Positions 21,090 to 33,060 of a DNA stretch of 64,000 nucleotides are shown here, piece after piece. The position numbers and the translations under genes are program-made. A model generated the notes under the pieces. It saw nothing but the letters and a program-made list of their open reading frames with translations. It did not search any database and was not told the DNA's origin. How positions within the stretch are numbered: position 1 is the first letter of the stretch; each line of letters starts with the position of its first letter. Source of the stretch: Sinotaia quadrata (taxonomy: Eukaryota > Mollusca > Gastropoda > Architaenioglossa > Viviparidae); NCBI GenBank assembly GCA_028829895.1, contig CM054179.1, forward strand, positions 96,468,875 to 96,532,874. Direction: 5' to 3'.

Positions 21090-21561
21090 CTTAGTTCAAA
21101 AAATTGTAGAAACAATAGTCTAATCATATAATATATCTCTATGTAAAACACAAGTATAACATATCAATAGCAAAATTCACGAAATTTTTCTAAGTCCATT
21201 CTCTCTCAATCAGCTATTTAACTCACCGTTAATCTAACGGCCGCCTTTTATGACCAGACTACTTGCCACACCAAATTCAATTGATTAGACAATAGCATTC
21301 TCTACAGTATGTAAACTTTTGATCTCAGCCGATTGGATGATCTCATTCTCGTAAATCTTAACCATTGGATAATAAAAACTACTCCTCCAGTTGGAACTGT
21401 TTGGATTGAATTAGCAATTTCTAGCATATTCTCAACTCGAGTTGTTTACTCCAACTCTACCATCATAGCAAGTGTCCAAGGTCAGGTCACATCGACAATT
21501 TAACAATTTATGTAAGAATTAAGTCTAGAAGTAGGGATAGGCAAATTTACTCCGCCACATA
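21090..21561 (+). repeat. unclassified dispersed repeat, copy 1 (direct copy at 29255-29925)
   Basis: Colinear with the 29-kb copy through many anchors, including GACAATAG, CTTTTGATCTCA, AATAAAAACTACTC, CTCGAGTTGTTTACTCCAAC and CAATTTAACAATTTAT. Identity is roughly 80% by eye over more than 400 bp. There is no coding frame and no obvious terminal inverted repeat, so the class is unknown. Confidence 0.8.
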
Positions 21562-21682
21562 CTTCAATAGTTAGTAATGACGTATACATTCACTATATTC
21601 TACACATCTACATACTTCAATTATTGAAATATAATTAGTAATGACGTATACATTCACTAAATTCTACACATCTACATCAGTT
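21562..21682 (+). repeat. tandem duplication of about 60 bp
   Basis: TAGTAATGACGTATACATTC then ACTATATTCTACACATCTAC is present twice. It directly follows the dispersed element copy 1. Confidence 0.85.
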
Positions 21683-21771
21683 TTAAACTAGAGACAATTC
21701 TGACCCATAAATATCAGCCATTTTTATTCGAGATCGTAACAGACTTTTAAGACAGTGTTATACATGTGTAA

Positions 21772-21838
21772 GCACGGTGTGGCTAACCTATTGTCTGCAC
21801 GTTTGTGAAATCTTTGGGTCTGAAAGTTCAAAACTCAC
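21772..21838 (+). repeat. possible tRNA-derived SINE head
   Basis: GGTGTGGCTAACC resembles an A box, and GGGTCTGAAAGTTCAAAACTC about 40 bp on resembles a B box. It is diverged and there is no second copy in the window to confirm it. Confidence 0.3.
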
Positions 21839-21839
21839 T

Positions 21840-22390
21840 GATCATGACCATGCTGAATTTTTTTTTTTTATAACTTGTTTAGATTCGTACGTTGTGACTT
21901 TTCTCATCAAATGATTATGTCAAGAATCGTTTTTAATATATGAAACTTATAACAAAAATTTACTGTATTGTTAATAAATCATTATTTGTATCTATCGAAA
22001 ACTGATACAAGCTTTTCAGTTGAGTATGTGTAATGTATGCAGTGGTCCTGTTTCTGATGACGGATTGTTGAAGAATAATTAAAATACCACAACAAGCCAT
22101 ACTCAGGTTCTTTGTGATGGTGATTGTTTATTTCATTATAAACGCCATCTTTGAAAGGATGGAATCAGGGCAGAAACATAATATGAAAACACAGCAAATC
22201 CAGGCCACAGGTAATCGTGGTACACAGAAGAGAACACACAAGATGTATCAAATCCAAGTCTTTCCATAATAATAATAATAATTCTTAGTCCTATAGTAAA
22301 CTATACGTAATATACGCGTTCCAAGTACTTTCCCCATTTCTCTCTTGCTTCCTGTTACTGACTACACCGTCTTCTTCCTTTTCTACAAAT
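21840..22390 (+). other. no gene seen; possible 3' end of an unrecognised repeat
   Basis: AT-rich to 22090, then a more mixed stretch with (ATA)n at 22267. Nothing recognisable in either strand. Confidence 0.5.
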
Positions 22391-22394
22391 ATTA

Positions 22395-22815
22395 GTCCCT
22401 GGCTAAGGCCTCAGTCCATTCCAGTGATAATCTAAAATGTCCGCCCTAAGTCCATTCCAGTGATAATCTAAATTGTCCGCCCTAAGGCCTCAGTCCATTC
22501 CAGTGATAATCTAAAATTCTTCATTATCCGCCCTAAGGCCTCAGCCCATTCCAGTGATAATCTAAAATTCTACATTATCCGTCCTCAGGCCTCAGTCCAT
22601 TCCAGTGATAATCTAAAATGCCCGCCCTAAGGCCTCCGTCCATTCCAGTGATAATCTAAAATGTCCGCCCTAAGGTCTCAGTCCATTCCAGTGATAACCT
22701 AAATTGTCCGCCCTAAGGCCTCAGTCCATTCCAGTGATAATCTAAAATGTCCGCCCTCAGTCCATTCCAATGATAATCTAAAATTCTACATTATCCGCCC
22801 TGAGGCCTCAGCGCT
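22395..22815 (+). repeat. minisatellite of about 42-52 bp, about 9 copies
   Basis: GGCCTCAGTCCATTCCAGTG then ATAATCTAAAATGTCCGCCC; some units carry an extra TTCTACATTATCC. Length variants are interspersed. Confidence 0.94.
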
Positions 22816-22839
22816 TTCCGTGTCTGTGTAGTCTCGATG

Positions 22840-22940
22840 TTAGGTTATGGAATATTTAAATCCACGTTATGGATATTTAAAACCACATCTAAGTTATGGG
22901 TATTTAAAAACAGGATATGGGTATTTACAACCACGTTTTA
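22840..22940 (+). repeat. short tandem repeat of GTTATGGGTATTTAAAACCA
   Basis: About four diverged units of roughly 20-28 bp. Confidence 0.75.
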
Positions 22941-22990
22941 GAAGCGAAGGGTAGTGAATAGTCAATGAGGGAATTATTATTATCCAACCT

Positions 22991-23046
<56 letters not shown>
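22991..23046 (+). repeat. (GT)n microsatellite
   Basis: About 28 GT units. Confidence 0.96.
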
Positions 23047-23194
23047 AACTCTACCGCACAGCGACAAACGGATAAGCTCGACCTTAAGTCTATTCTAGAC
23101 AATGCAACTCTCCCGCAAACGACAAACACAGAAAAGCTGGATACAAGTGCGTGTGGACTTTTCCACTAAAATTAAAACAAGGACAAAATAAATT

Positions 23195-23360
23195 AAATCT
23201 ATGTATTGTAAGGCCCGGCCAATGTACAGTCAAAAGCAAAAGAAAAAAAATTAAATCTAAATATTGTAAGGCCCGGCCGATGTACAGTCAAAGGCCCGGC
23301 CAATGTAAAGCAAAAAAAAAGCAAAAAAAGAAAAAAGAAAAAAGAAAATTAAATCTCTAG
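23195..23360 (+). repeat. AAGGCCCGGCCAATGTACAG tandem units with a purine-rich A tail
   Basis: AAGGCCCGGCCAATGTACAG appears three times (about 23210, 23268, 23292), two of them preceded by AATTAAATCTAATATTGT-like sequence, followed by an (A/G)-only tract. Confidence 0.8.
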
Positions 23361-23689
23361 TACAGATATTACATATGGACAAGTTGCGTGCTCGTTTTGG
23401 TGGGTAAGGGGGGGGGGGGTATGTGTTCATGTTGGAATGCATGATTCCCTGTTTTTACTGCTCTAAAAAAATTTTTTTTTAAACCAAAGCTATTGTCCTG
23501 TTTCTAATCTTGTTCATGTCAAATGCGTTGAGACTGTTCAACTGCCACAACTTTATCCAGTTTACATCATACAATGTTTATCAAACGACCTGTCGATTTT
23601 GCAGGGTCTATAGAACTGGTATTTAGAGAAAGTTGCTATTGATCTTTTCAGCAATGTGGATAAAGCGTTTTCAAGATCTCATTTTTCTC

Positions 23690-23945
23690 TCAGCTTTATT
23701 TATACAGCTTAATCTCTCTAAAACTTGATCTCTACAGCTTGATCTCTCTACAGCTTGATCTCTACAGCTTAATCTCTCTACAACTTGATCTCTATAGCTT
23801 GATCTCACTACACCTTGACCTCTACAGCTTGATCTCTCCACACCTTGATCTCTCTACACCTTGACCTCTCTAAAGCTTGATCTCTCTACACTTTGATCTC
23901 TCTATAGCTTGATATCTTTACAACTTGATCTCTCTACACCTTGCG
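23690..23945 (+). repeat. 15-17-bp minisatellite, about 16 copies
   Basis: The unit is AGCTTGATCTCTCTAC with ACCTTGACCTC and AACTTGATC variants. Confidence 0.93.
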
Positions 23946-24875
23946 ACAGAACTAACAATAAGACTTTGAAGCGTCGTCTCCGGCAAGTGTTTGGCATACT
24001 GTTGTACACAGCCCTGTCAAAACACACTTGACTAACAGAATGCCGACAGTACTAATAAAGGGCGAGCACTCTGCAAGGTTCTGTCTTGAACCAATACTCT
24101 ACCTCCTACACTGATTGGTCTGTTCGTTACAGAAACAAGCAAAAGGTCGCCTACGTCACTCAGTGAGCAAACGGAGAGAGAGAGAGAGAGAGAGAGACAT
24201 TCGCTTCCGTTTGAGTTTTGTGAGGTTTGTTTGTTTTATTTAATTTGTTTAGGGTTTTTTTTTAATTGATTTTGTTTTTAGGGTATTGTAAGCTTGTAAC
24301 CAGTGATATACATCATATATTAATCTGCTCTCCAGCTATTCTTACTAGTGAAAAATGATGTCTAAAAGTTAAAAATATTTGTCCCTTAACTGTGGTTAAA
24401 CAGCTTACTGGCAAATCCATTAATACAGAAACTTTACAAAAATATCTTCTTATTGATATCGGCTCTTCTTCAGCAGAATCTTTTTTTCTTTTTCCACTGA
24501 TATCGGCTTTTCATCATCAGATAGTGGTAGATCATGTTGGCGGACTATCATTTCGACACAGGTCGTCAGCCATTCGGACGTAACATTCTGCGTCACATAC
24601 GAACTCTCTCGTGTCATATCAGCGAGAGGGAAGGGGAGGTAAAGATAGCATTTGGGTATGTATAATCATGTCAGTTTTCTGTAGTGAATAACATATTGAC
24701 ACAAACTTATATCTGGGTTAATTTTAGTACAACATTTTATCACTACTTGTTTACGCGAGTAAGTGCTCAAAGCAACAAGTTCAGGCGAGATCTAACATCT
24801 ACTGTTATTTAGCTGTTTAGAAAGTCGTGGTGAGACAGTAAATTTCAGTCTGATAGAAGTATTGTTCTGCAACAC

Positions 24876-24914
<39 letters not shown>

Positions 24915-25142
24915 TCAAACGGCCTGGCGTGTTCCCATACAGACAGGAGAGTGAGAGTGTCTGACTAAAACTAAAAGTGTGGTGCTAAATTCTCATTGCT
25001 ACATTTAGCTAAACGTGCGATGCTAAATTCTCATTACTACATTTAGCTAATACTGCGGTGCTAAGTATGATTGCTATGTTTTGACAAGGAGCGTTTCAGT
25101 CATGGTATTTTGTTTCGTTTTGTTTTTAAAATATGAAGTCGG
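23946..25142 (+). other. no gene seen; (GA)n and a 34-A tract
   Basis: (GA)n lies at 24175-24197 and an uninterrupted run of 34 A at 24879-24912. The A run could be a retroelement tail, but no element body or target duplication is recognised. A CTAAATTCTCATTGCTACAT unit is repeated at about 24985-25065. Confidence 0.55.
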
Positions 25143-25300
25143 TTGATATTAAGCATGGTGGCAGCTTCCGGCGTCAGCCGATTTCGCTGCCTGGAACGAG
25201 ATGTGCCGCTGTTGGGAGAATTGAAGATGATGAGAGAGAGAGTGGAGGGTGGTAGACAGGAAATCTGTAGAGTGATGATATCGATACCGGTTGGTCCGTT
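25143..25300 (+). repeat. short dispersed repeat, copy 1 (direct copy at 45395-45540)
   Basis: Shares the order GCAGCTTCC / CAGTTTCC, then GCTGTTG, GAGAATTGAAGATGATG and GAGTGGAG with the 45-kb segment. Identity is moderate (about 75% by eye). The copy is followed by the 25-bp array at 25375-25720. There is no protein evidence. Confidence 0.6.
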
Positions 25301-25374
25301 GCTTTTGGTGTTTTTAGTATGTCTGGCTAGTGGAGGCTTCAACCGTTGTTTAGACTGTGTTAGAATAAGTGGTA

Positions 25375-25725
25375 CACTTATCTCAAAAATCAGGTGGTAC
25401 TCATCCCTCAGAATGGAGTGGTACGCATCTTTCGTTTGGTAGTGATATACATCACACACAATGAAGTGGTACAGATACATCCCACACAATGAAGTGGTGC
25501 AGATATATCCCACACAATGAAGTGGTACAGATATATCCCACACAATGAAGTGGTATAGATACATCCCACACAATGAAGTGGTATAAATACATCCCACACA
25601 ATGAAGTGGTACAGATACACATTCCACAAAATGGTATACATCTGAAGTGGTATGCAAATTCCCCAAGGATGTGGTATACATCTTTCAAAACGGAGTGGTA
25701 CACATCTCTGAAAATGAAGAGGTAC
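25375..25725 (+). repeat. 25-bp minisatellite, about 11 copies
   Basis: CATCCCACACAATGAAGTGG then TATAGATA. The outer copies are diverged. The minus-strand open frames across it are artefacts. Confidence 0.93.
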
Positions 25726-26790
25726 TAAGTAGGTGCGGTCAGCAGTTGATTGTGATGACCAAAATTACTCTGCTGATCCTAGTGTGTGGTGAAAAAGGGC
25801 CTGGTTGTGGTTGTGTTTTGTCTTGAGTGACCCGTCACGCCTGGTGGACTGTTGGTGATGTAATGTCATTAAGATGTGTAATCGATTTCAAAAGTATTTT
25901 ATACTTTCCTTTGAAATTGCAAAAGTGTGTGTGTGCGTGAGCTGGACGGCGCGCGCAGTTGACATGCATGGGACGCTACTGCTTCAAGCTAATATTTTTA
26001 TACTATAAGAGTTATCTTTCTTTACTCTATTCGTTTCAGCTTCTTGTCACTTTTGACATTTTGTTAAAAGTATTTTGTCTCTTGCTATTAGAAGTCTGCC
26101 TTTCCTTTCTCTTCTATAGCTTTTATAATTTCAAAAATCAGAGCTTATACACAGTGAGATGCGACTCTTCTTGGGTGAAATCAAATTGTAGTAATGTAAC
26201 GTAAAATCAAACTGTACTAATGTAACGTGAAATCAAACTGCAATAATGTAACTTGACTGCAAACTGTAATAACGGAGAAATAAGGCCAGTAATTAGTTGA
26301 CCTTTGACAATAACATCCATAAAGTTTCGAAGGAGAGATTAAATATCTGGTGGTCAGGAGGAAAAGGATCGTGGGTCAGGGTCGGGTCATAAACGGCAAT
26401 CTTTGTCATACATAAAGGATAACAAGAAAAGCATTGTCTCTTCTGTGTGCATGTTTGTTCATATTTCAAGTGTTTATTCGTCACAGTGGGATGCGTTTCA
26501 GGTAAATAGTTAGTTGCAGGACGGATTGGTGACTAACCGCCATAAAATCTCCTCTCCAAAATAATAATGATGCTATTATCCTTATGGATCAGAATTGTTT
26601 TGCTGCATTGTTTTCTTCAGGGTTCAAGTGATTTGTATAAAGACCTCTTTTCTTTTTCATTTTCTTTCTTATTTTTTTTTTGGGGGGGACGGGGAAGGGG
26701 GGGGGGGGGCGAGGCATAACTATAATAAGTGAGTGTTTCCGTACACAACCCAACAGTGACGTATAGTGTTTTAAAATTTAAGAGCTTGTT
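25726..26790 (+). other. no gene seen
   Basis: A short diverged repeat of AAATCAAACTGTAATAATGT at 26175-26270 and a G-rich tract at 26681-26711. Otherwise nothing recognisable. Confidence 0.55.
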
Positions 26791-26792
26791 TC

Positions 26793-27087
26793 TTCTTCTG
26801 ATTTTATTAATAATAGTAGTGGTCTCCTCCTGATTTTATTAGTAATAGTAGTGGTCTCCTCCTGATTTTATTAGTAATAGTAGTGGTCTCCTCCTGGTTT
26901 TATTGGTAATAGTAGTAGTCTCCTCCTGATTTTATCGGTAATAGTAGTGGTCTCCTCCTGATTTTATCAGTAAAAGTAGTGGTCCCCTCCTGATTTTATA
27001 GGTAATAGTAGTGGTCTCCTCCTGATTTTATCAGTAAAAGTAGTGGTCCCCTCCTGATTTTATAGGTAATAGTAGTGGTCTCTTCAT
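26793..27087 (+). repeat. 32-bp minisatellite, 9 copies
   Basis: CTCCTCCTGATTTTATTAGT then AATAGTAGTGGT, spaced 32 bp. It abuts the truncated end of the THAP fragment at 27088. Confidence 0.95.
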
Positions 27088-27360
27088 GTGCTGTCGAATG
27101 AAAATTTTCTCTTTTCAGCTTTGTAATCCACTTTTTTTCGTAATTTGTGATCTTTGGGAAATGTAAACATGAATATTTTTGGTTTTTCCGCTGTTTGTGC
27201 AACAATGTTTCAACCATGCTTTAAGTTTTCAAACTACGCGTTTAACGCAAGACACTATGTCGGACAGCGCGGGCGGATTGTAGTTCCCACTCGTGACGTC
27301 ACATGTTATGTTGCTATGGTGAAGTCAGTCTCGCAAATGAACGATGGCTATGATTTCTTT
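27088..27360 (-). pseudogene. second THAP gene fragment, inverted copy of 10120-10419
   Basis: Read on the minus strand it shares long matching stretches with the 10.1-kb copy, including CCATAGCAACATAACATG, TGACGTCA and CGCTGTCCGACAT. Here the ATG is kept, but a deletion removes the first zinc-binding cysteines and shifts the frame. The later part then reads KKWITKLKRENFHSTAHE, a good THAP match including the invariant Trp. It stops abruptly where a 32-bp minisatellite begins at about 27085. The two copies have different lesions, so both are likely dead relics of one source. Confidence 0.75.
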
Positions 27361-27559
27361 CAGAAATATTGACCTTCAAAACCAAAATAAATGCATTTAT
27401 TCAAATCTCTGAAAGTTTAAACTTTGCAGTCTTGATTCAAACAATGGGAATTACTCATTTCATACATTTTTATCTGTGGCTGACCTAGATTCCATTTCAC
27501 TTGGTCTTTAATAGTTAGTTTTAGAGTTATAATTAGAAACTATATATGGGTCGTGTATA

Positions 27560-27715
27560 CATGATGAAACGCTAATGCGACGTGTTTGTTTTCATGGTGA
27601 ATCAGTATTCCTAATGAAAGTCGGTCTTGGAAAGGGATGGCACGTGTTTGTTTTCGTGGTGAATCAGTATTCCTAATGAAAGTCGGTCGTACATAGGGGT
27701 GGTACGTGGAAGGTT
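27560..27715 (+). repeat. tandem duplication of about 75 bp
   Basis: CGTGTTTGTTTTCATGGTGA then ATCAGTATTCCTAATGAAAG then TCGGTC is present twice; the copies differ at a few bases. Confidence 0.88.
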
Positions 27716-29254
27716 TGCATGTACTTAAATGCACCTATCAGAGTTATCGCCCTTTAGGAAACGCAAAAACGTCATGTCTCTAATCCTTATCTGTTGGCCT
27801 TTAGCAGGTGCACTCATGCGTAACAACGTAACGTGAGTGAACTGTTAACAACCATTTACCACTCAGTCAATATCAATACCTACTTCTTATTTTTGGTGAG
27901 AAGTTTTAATCCGGTTTGTATTCAATAAGGGGGGGGGGGGGGAGGGGAGGGGAAAATTAAACAACATAAATTAAAACATTTGAGAAATATTATACCCAAA
28001 TACATACAGTATAAATATCCGATATAGTGGGTGCTGAGCATTGATTACAAGTCGTTGGTATTTATAACTGAAACGCCCAGTGAAGTAATTTAGAAAAAAC
28101 GTTGACTTCTGTAGCTACTTTTGTTTTAATTTTTATGTTCAGCTGGTTTCTTCTTTAATGTTCATATAAAATGTGAAAATACAACCAAAAAAAATTAAAA
28201 TGTGGTATTTTAATTAAAAATATAATTAGATCAATTGTCAGTGTCCTTACAATTTATATACGTAATTGTTTCTGGTAATCAGAGGAATCCCAGAATGCCG
28301 AAGAGCAAGACAGAACCCGTTGACTGCTGAAGTATGAACCGGAGAATGCCGAAATACAAACCTACGACAGCTGAATTTCGAGCCAAAGGTCGAACCGGAG
28401 GCTACGGAAATGTTTTCCGAAGATTGCCGAAGTACGAGCAGAATGGAGTAATGTCACTTTTCATCCAGCAGGCTAAGAGAATGGGTAAAAGATTTTTTTT
28501 TTAATAAATTCCAAATCGTAAGCGTATGTTAGGATGAGATCCACATATATAAATATAAAATAATTCTTTTAAAATACATTAATACAGAGTCTGGAGGAGT
28601 TACTGGAAAGGGGGGGGGGGATGGAATTTTCAAAAATAAATAATCTAGTATAAATGGGTAGACTCGTTCAGACATTCAATCATTCTGTGACGCCAACGCC
28701 ACCTAGTTAATGGGTATGATTGTTATCATTAATCATTAATCATCCATAACTAATTACAATTGATGAGAATCTTAATTTATGTAATTAATAATTCTCCAGA
28801 AGACACCACTCGTCTCTCTCATTTTTCGGATATGCGGGACTGTAAACGTTTTCTCTCTTCCACAACATAAAAGACAAACATTTACTGTCCCACAATATTT
28901 CCATAGGTGGAAAACTTCTTACTAAAGGAAAGATAAATCCGTCTTTTAATCTATATTACCGAGTCCCCAACAACCCACTTTCGTCTCCAACATATGTTTA
29001 AAAAGGTCAATAAATTTATTAAATCAACAATTGAATATAAATTGTAACAAATACAATGAAAAAAGATTACTTGACATCAATATTTCCATGAAACCACAAT
29101 CACATAATTTTAACACCTATACAGTCCTATATTCTGAAACACCATTCAACAGATTAGTGTCAATACAAATCACAAGATAGTTCTTATCAAAGTGGAGTTA
29201 TTAGAGATAAACAATAATAATTTGTTCATAACCTGATTTAGGCCTGTCTTGATA
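27716..29254 (+). other. no gene seen; G14 and G10 runs and a CCGAAGTACGA-rich patch
   Basis: G runs lie at 27929-27942 and 28611-28620. At 28290-28445 the strings AGAATGCCGAA and GAAGTACGA recur irregularly (a degenerate repeat of about 30-50 bp). The remainder is AT-rich unique sequence. Confidence 0.55.
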
Positions 29255-29925
29255 GTCTTTCACGCACTTTAGTTTACAATTTGTAAAATAATAGTCTACT
29301 CACGTAATACATCTCTATGTAAAATGCAAGTATAACATATCAATTAACGAAATATTTCTAAGTATAATACATCTCTATGTAAAATGCAAGTATGACATAT
29401 CAATTAACGAAATATTTCTAAGTATAATACATCTCTATGTAAAATGCAAGTATGACATATCAATTAACGAAATATTTCTAAGTATAATACATCTCTATGT
29501 AAAATGCAAGTATGACATATCAATTAACGAAATATTTCTAAGTCCATTCTCTCTGAATCAGTTGGTTAACCCACCATTAAGCTAATGGCCGCCTTTCATG
29601 ACCAGACTTCTTGCCACTCCAAATTTAAGTGATTAGACAATAGAATTTTCTACAGAAGGTGAACTTTTGATCTCAAACCATTGGTTGGTCTTGTTCCTGT
29701 AAATTTTAACCATTGGTTAATAAAAACTACTCATCCAGTTGAAACTGGTTTAGATTGCATCAGCAATTTCTAGCATATTCTAAACTCGAGTTGTTTACTC
29801 CAACTTTGATAGTTACAAAAATACTGTCATAAGGAGTGCCCAAGATCGGGTTACTTTAACAATTTAACAATTTATATAACAATTAAGTCTAGAAATACTG
29901 ATAGGTAAATTTATTCCGTCACACA
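29255..29925 (+). repeat. unclassified dispersed repeat, copy 2, with internal tandem expansion
   Basis: Homologous to 21090-21561. The difference is internal: a unit of about 60 bp beginning TAATACATCTCTATGTAAAA and ending CGAAATATTTCTAAGT is present four times (29306-29544), while copy 1 has it once at about 21131-21205. The array therefore arose after the two copies separated. Confidence 0.8.
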
Positions 29926-30429
29926 TTCATTAACATTTAAGCAGAAAACGCCGACCGATTGAAACCAGTAATATAGTTATTTATTAATTTTTTGTTGCTT
30001 CAGAAATTATGAGGGTCATATTTTTTTTAATTTGTAAACAACGTTACTCGAGAGCAAACACGTCATTAATTGTTGCTGACACCACGATAGGTAAAAATTA
30101 TGACACCTGTAGGCCTATGCAGCGTGCAGATGAAATGTCTCAATATTTTAGGTTTGATTCGGGGTTGTTTTTTTTAAGAAAAACAACTTTCATTTGAAGA
30201 CTTTGCACTTCTGTTGTTTTTGTTCCTGATTTTAAATGATGCTTGCAATATAATAATTGACACGTGGATGATGATCTGCCAAGTTTTATTTTTAATTGGC
30301 GTGAATAATTGAGTATATCAAGAGTGATTACGTGTGAAGGCAAATTATGTATCTCAGTCTCTCGTATTTGTTCAACTGTTTTCTGTGTGTGTGCGTGCCT
30401 GTGTGTGTGTGATATATATTCATCCGAAC

Positions 30430-30430
<1 letters not shown>

Positions 30431-30489
<59 letters not shown>
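30431..30489 (+). repeat. (CT)n microsatellite
   Basis: About 29 CT units, preceded by a short GT-rich piece. Confidence 0.96.
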
Positions 30490-30494
<5 letters not shown>

Positions 30495-30504
30495 CGTCCA
30501 AATA

Positions 30505-31000
30505 TCTCTCATCAGTGTATGTGCAACAGTGTGTAACAGTGTGAGTAATATGTGTGTGTAACAGTAAGTAACAGCTGTGTGTATCAGTGTGAGTAATAGG
30601 TATGTAACAGTGGATATAACGGTGAGTAACAACTGTGTGTAACAGTGTGAGTAATAAGTGTGTAACGTTGTATGAAATAGTGAGTAACAGAGGTTGTAAC
30701 AGTGTGAGAAACAGGTTTGTAACAGTGTGTGTAACGGTGAGTAATATATGTATGTAACAGGTGTGCAACTTTGAGTAACAGTTGTGTGTTATGTGTAACA
30801 GTGTATGTAACAGTGATTAGCAGCTGAGTGTAACAGTGTGAGTAACAGGTGTGTAACAGTGTATGTGACATCTATGTGTAACATGAGTGGTAACAGTGTG
30901 AGTAACAGTCTGCGTAACAGGTGGGGTGCAACAATGTAACAGGTGTGAGTAGCAATGTGTGTAGCAATGTGAGTAACAGGTGTGTGTAGGAGTGAGCTGT
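30505..31000 (+). repeat. degenerate GTAACAGTGTGAGTAACAG minisatellite
   Basis: About 25 loosely related units of 15-25 bp built on GTGTAACAGTG and GAGTAACAG. It has long stop-free frames on the minus strand (Thr/His/Leu/Cys), which are artefacts. Confidence 0.88.
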
Positions 31001-32630
31001 TGGCACCGACTGTCAAGATCCAAAGCCGCTTAAGGGGCAAATAAGTAAATATATAGCTTTTATAATAATATTTTAATAATAATAAATCGCAGAGTTTTTA
31101 ATTTATATTTTAATTTATACTTTCTACGTGCCTCAATTTTGTATGTCTGTTGCGGGGATGTTAGGTAAAGGTCGAGAATTTTGTAATCATAAATGTATAC
31201 TTTGATTGATTGATTGATTGATTGATTCTTGAGTTTATTGTTTTTGGGCTGGTTGGTTTCTTGGTTGGCTGGTTGACTGGCTGGATTGTTGCTTGGATGG
31301 TGTTTTTTATTTTGTCCGCTTTTTATATATTTTGGTTATACATGCACTTTGTTTTAATTATATATGTTTTTGTTATTAGCTTTAGATTTACCCTGGTTTA
31401 TATATGTACATTATTTTTTTCTCTCTTTCTCCTGATGATTAAAAGGGTTTGACTAGCGTAAAGGGCAATGACCCATTCCTATTAGCGTAGGTCCACAGTG
31501 CTAAAAAAAAAAAACCCAGTAAATCGTTGCCATGGTAAAAATCTGTATTCACGTCATGACGATTGTCCGCCCGCTTGCAGACTCACTCATCTGTACCTCA
31601 TTACTCACAAACAAACTTGATCTACACTACTTTGGATCTACAGTTCTGTTAAGACATAATTTATCAGGAGACCGTTCATGCAAGTTCCCACCCCCACCCC
31701 ACTCCAACAGCATTCCGCCCCAACGTGATCACGCGATCAGGTGAGTAGCGGTACTACGATCAGCCGTTGTGAAGTCAAGACAGACAACTAACCGGAAAAT
31801 TGTTCAACTAGGGTAAGGGGTGGGGGAGGGGAGAGAGAGCAAAGTATGAAAAGAGTTAAAAATAAAGGCACAACAACAAAAATAATTTCAGTGACGCCAT
31901 TTTCTCTCTGCCCACCCGGGCGCACCCGCATATCGAATGAGCAATAGTCATGTGTCATCTGAAATAATTAATGTATATGTCACCCGTAAGGTTTTTTAAC
32001 TTGCAAGAATAATTAGATAGACTGTTAATATATTACACTTCGCCTTAGCTGATGATGCGTCAATTTCCTCTTTGTCATACGGGCTGCTTGTCACCGCGAT
32101 GGCTTAGTGGATACAACTCATTTTGCTGTTTGTTATTTTACCGAAGTATGATAATTTTTCACTCGATATACTCACGTAACGCGTGGTTATATAAAGAGGG
32201 TACAACTTCCCATCGACCTATCTTCCAGTTTGCTGGATCAATCGTTTTTTAAGTCCATTTAAATTATTTTAGCTTCTTGCAGTTTATTTTTAAATTCATT
32301 TCACATTTCTCACATACCAGGGGTTAGCTGTGTTAAGTACTGGTTGCTGTTGCAAGTCGTACGAGGGGTTGGGGTTGTCTGAAATGTCGGCCATTGTTTT
32401 GACTTGGTATGAAAACGCTTTGTTTGAATTCCCGACTACAAATTTATGAAAATCCAGATACTGTTAAATTTATCGTCACAGAGCAAAAGATAAAACTTTG
32501 AGAGTGTCAAAAGACGCCAGTGATAATTGAATTGTTCTTTAGTTAAGTCACGTGATGAAATAGTCACAGCGGGGGATAAAACGTGATCAAGCTTTGAAGA
32601 GAGTACGTGACTAGAGAAGACAATAATATT
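31001..32630 (+). other. no gene seen
   Basis: (TTGA)n at 31203-31226 and a CTGGTTGG-type patch to 31290. Short open frames on both strands have no support. Confidence 0.55.
32092..32212 (+). repeat. possible tRNA-derived SINE head with an insertion
   Basis: CGCGATGGCTTAGTGGATAC at 32095 is a good A-box-like string. The only B-box-like string, GGTACAACTTCCC, lies about 95 bp on, further than in a tRNA, so an internal insertion would be required. Confidence 0.25.
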
Positions 32631-33060
32631 GCATGTTTACAGTTAGTATCTTGTGGAAATAGTTGCCATAGCTAATGAGAATACGTGACAAGAAAAGACA
32701 ATAATATTGCATGTTTACAGTTAGTATCTTGTGGAAATAGTTGCCATAGCTAATGAGAATACGTGACCACGCCTTCAGAAGAGTACGTGACAAGAAAAGA
32801 CAAGGATATTGCATGTTTACAGTTATAACTTGTGGAAATATTCGTCATCACTAATGAGATCACGTTGCCGCGCCTTGAGAAGGGTACGTGACTAGAGAAG
32901 ACAATGATAGTTCATGTTTCTAGTTCAGTCACGTGTTAAAATCGTCGTCATAGCTAATGACAACACGTGACCACGCCTTGACAAGAGTAAGCTATTGCGC
33001 GAAAAAGAGACGGTAGTGGTTTTGCATTGGTTAATAGTTCGGTCACGTGAGACAAAAATC
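32590..33060 (+). repeat. degenerate tandem repeat of 70-120 bp with CACGTGA / ACGTGAC motifs
   Basis: TACGTGACAAGAAAAGACAA then TATTGCATGTTTACAGTTAG and CTTGTGGAAATAGTTGCCAT recur at about 32607, 32682 and 32783; diverged copies follow at 32885 and 32960. The first two copies are almost identical. Confidence 0.85.

Noticed and set aside
24879..24912. A34 tract as the tail of a retrotransposon or processed pseudogene
   Set aside because: No upstream body, coding relic or flanking target duplication could be recognised.
25100..25703. Minus-strand frames of up to 193 codons with a CTTSLCGMYLYHF-like repeat
   Set aside because: Explained by the 25-bp array; the non-repeat part shows no recognisable protein.
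30328..30871. Long minus-strand frames rich in Thr, His, Leu and Cys
   Set aside because: They follow a degenerate GTAACAGTGTG minisatellite and a (CT)n tract; no domain and no start context.
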